Shown: positions 36,863 to 37,905 of the stretch, in pieces
Numbering within the stretch: the first letter of the stretch is position 1
Layout: the number at the start of each line of letters is the position of its first letter
Source: Clostridia bacterium
GTDB taxonomy: Bacteria > Bacillota > Clostridia > Lachnospirales > Lachnospiraceae
Reading direction: 5' to 3'
Length of the DNA stretch: 37,905 bases
NCBI GenBank assembly: GCA_009929525.1
Contig: SAAH01000026.1
Coordinates: 1-37,905 of the forward strand
Translations under genes and position numbers: made by a program
Notes under the pieces: model-generated
Told to the model about the DNA's origin: nothing
The model's database searches: none
What the model saw: the letters and a program-made list of their open reading frames with translations, nothing else

Positions 36863-36917
36863 ATGAGGTTCCGGGATCCGCTTTCGGCTTTCGCCTAAAC
36901 AGATCCCGGAACCTCAT
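36863..36917 (-). terminator. 16-bp perfect hairpin after the acidic lipoprotein gene
   Basis: Arms 36863-36878 and 36902-36917 are fully complementary (ATGAGGTTCCGGGATC and its reverse complement). On the minus strand the loop holds a second small helix GGC-GAAA-GCC with a GNRA tetraloop. It lies 35 bp past the lipoprotein stop codon, where a terminator is expected, but the following bases (TCTAATTG) are not a T run. Very stable; termination is likely but unproven. Confidence 0.6.
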
Positions 36918-36952
36918 CTATACTCCCCTTATATGAACCTCCCGTTTACTGA

Positions 36953-37717
36953 TCAGCCAAACTCATGGCCTGGAATAGAATTGTTGACGTAGGTGTGACC
37001 TTCTAATGGAGAAAAACCGCTTACAACCATGTCCGTAGCCACTGGATATGCGGAATGATTGTCCGGAAAGGTAAAAGTCAGGGTATATTCATTGCCATTA
37101 TAGACTGCCTGTGTTCCCCCCGCCGTAAACTTGGCTGTATGATTCTTGAATATGGTACTCTTATTCTCTGAAGCTGTCCCATCCTGATTCTCCTCGATCT
37201 CCACCTGAGAAACAGAAAAATCAAAGGAAGAATCTGTTACATTGGACACATTGATCTCACAGTATGAATCCAATCCAGAATCCTCATCAGAATAAGCCGC
37301 GTAAACTGCACTGTCAAAATAAACTCCTGCGTATACCTGAACCTGTGCTTTATTCGATGAACTGTCTGTTGAAGCCTTCTCAGACTGAGCGGACGGTGCT
37401 GAACTTTCCGCGCTGTTATCGGTACCTGCAGATTCCTCAGCAGTTACTTTCTGCGGCTGGCTTTCTGTGTCGGAACCATTTTCCTGGCTGACTGCATCCG
37501 ATTCTTCCTGTTCTGCGTCCGTTTCTTCAGCTTCTTTAGTCACCTCAGGTTCCATTTCTTCCTGATCGGCTTCCTCTGTCACTTCCGGCTCCACAGTACT
37601 CTCAATCTCCGTCTTGCTCTCATCCGCTTCTTTCTTAGCACCTGCGCCCCCGCAAGCACTCATGACCAGACTAAGCATCACTATGCCAGCGATCATCTTC
37701 ACCCTCTTGTTCTTCAT
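36953..37717 (-). CDS. Acidic lipoprotein of unknown function
   Basis: A 254-residue exported lipoprotein: signal peptide with lipobox VMSAC (Cys at 22), a linker of about 100 residues made mostly of Glu, Ser, Thr and Ala with repeated EPEVTEEA/EPEVTKEA units, and a C-terminal domain of about 125 residues (from VYAGVYFDSAVYAAY) rich in beta strands, probably displayed on the cell surface. I do not recognise this domain. AAAGGAG eight bases before the ATG marks the start; two tiny frames overlap upstream of it. No partner genes are close: to the left is the AT-rich block, to the right the window ends. Confidence 0.85.
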   Translation of the reverse strand: MKNKRVKMIAGIVMLSLVMSACGGAGAKKEADESKTEIESTVEPEVTEEADQEEMEPEVTKEAEETDAEQEESDAVSQENGSDTESQPQKVTAEESAGTDNSAESSAPSAQSEKASTDSSSNKAQVQVYAGVYFDSAVYAAYSDEDSGLDSYCEINVSNVTDSSFDFSVSQVEIEENQDGTASENKSTIFKNHTAKFTAGGTQAVYNGNEYTLTFTFPDNHSAYPVATDMVVSGFSPLEGHTYVNNSIPGHEFG

Positions 37718-37817
37718 AATTTACTCTCCTTTGCTATCATATTCTCCTCAGCGCCATTTCTCCTGCATGAACGATTAGTAAAATAATGCAGCTTTGGTTA
37801 TGTCCCTATTGTACCAA

Positions 37818-37839
37818 GTCGCTAGCGCGACGGCTAGCC
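37818..37839. repeat. Adjacent GC palindromes at the right end
   Basis: GTCGC-TAGC-GCGAC (37818-37831) is followed directly by the palindrome GGCTAGCC (37832-37839), in otherwise AT-rich DNA upstream of the lipoprotein gene. They resemble in style, not in sequence, the palindromes at 2-78. From 37840 to the end I see only TTCTT/AAGAA-type pairing and no gene. Confidence 0.45.
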
Positions 37840-37905
37840 CCAGTTACAATGTTTCCACCACTTTCTTGAAAGAATTTCAATTTTTTTAAAAATAAAAGTA
37901 GCGGT

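Overview
The window reads as chromosome of a low-to-mid-GC Gram-positive anaerobe of the Clostridia, most likely a Lachnospiraceae (clostridial cluster XIVa) gut bacterium. Grounds: a glgC-glgD pair ending in spoVG, a murC / DnaD-domain / DnaC-DnaI-type loader / prs string, a YtvI-like sporulation permease, a Na+-type V-ATPase operon, and strong AGGAGG-type ribosome binding sites in front of nearly every gene. I saw no phage, insertion sequence, CRISPR array, tRNA or rRNA.

Layout. (1) 1-3045, minus strand: glgC-glgD-spoVG (ADP-glucose synthesis plus a small RNA-binding regulator), with a consensus promoter, a CcpA cre-like site far upstream and a terminator. (2) 3433-8601, plus strand: murC, then an intergenic stretch rich in DnaA boxes, then dnaD-like, dnaC and prs from an extended -10 promoter. 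(3) 8715-13667, minus strand: asnS, a YhaO/SbcD-like nuclease, a YhaN/SbcC-like ATPase carrying two membrane helices, and nfo, tightly packed or overlapping: a translation gene followed by DNA repair genes. (4) 13712-16494: an ECF-type sigma factor and a membrane-anchored beta-propeller protein that is probably its regulator. (5) 16739-21526: a Methyltransf_32-type methyltransferase, an 825-residue membrane-anchored exoprotein and an M29 aminopeptidase in one operon. (6) 21676-23301: a small Arg-tailed protein, an isochorismatase-family hydrolase and a histidine phosphatase; the last two converge and overlap by 40 bp. (7) 23447-32149: a nine-gene V-type ATPase operon (G/H-I-K-E-C-F-A-B-D) with clear promoter and terminator; the rotor subunit carries the Na+-binding residues known from Enterococcus hirae NtpK. 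(8) 32348-35557: an orphan sugar-type binding lipoprotein, a YtvI/AI-2E permease and an RluA-family pseudouridine synthase. (9) 35690-36860: over 1 kb of AT-rich DNA without a credible gene, but with the strongest promoter of the window pointing into it. (10) 36953-37717: an acidic lipoprotein of unknown function.

Most worth a second look: the AT-rich block with its rRNA-like promoter (candidate long non-coding RNA), the DnaA-box array in front of the helicase-loading genes, the membrane-inserted SbcC-like ATPase, and several large dyads not explained by genes. Starts were adjusted where a ribosome binding site clearly favours an internal codon. Both window ends carry clusters of short perfect palindromes.
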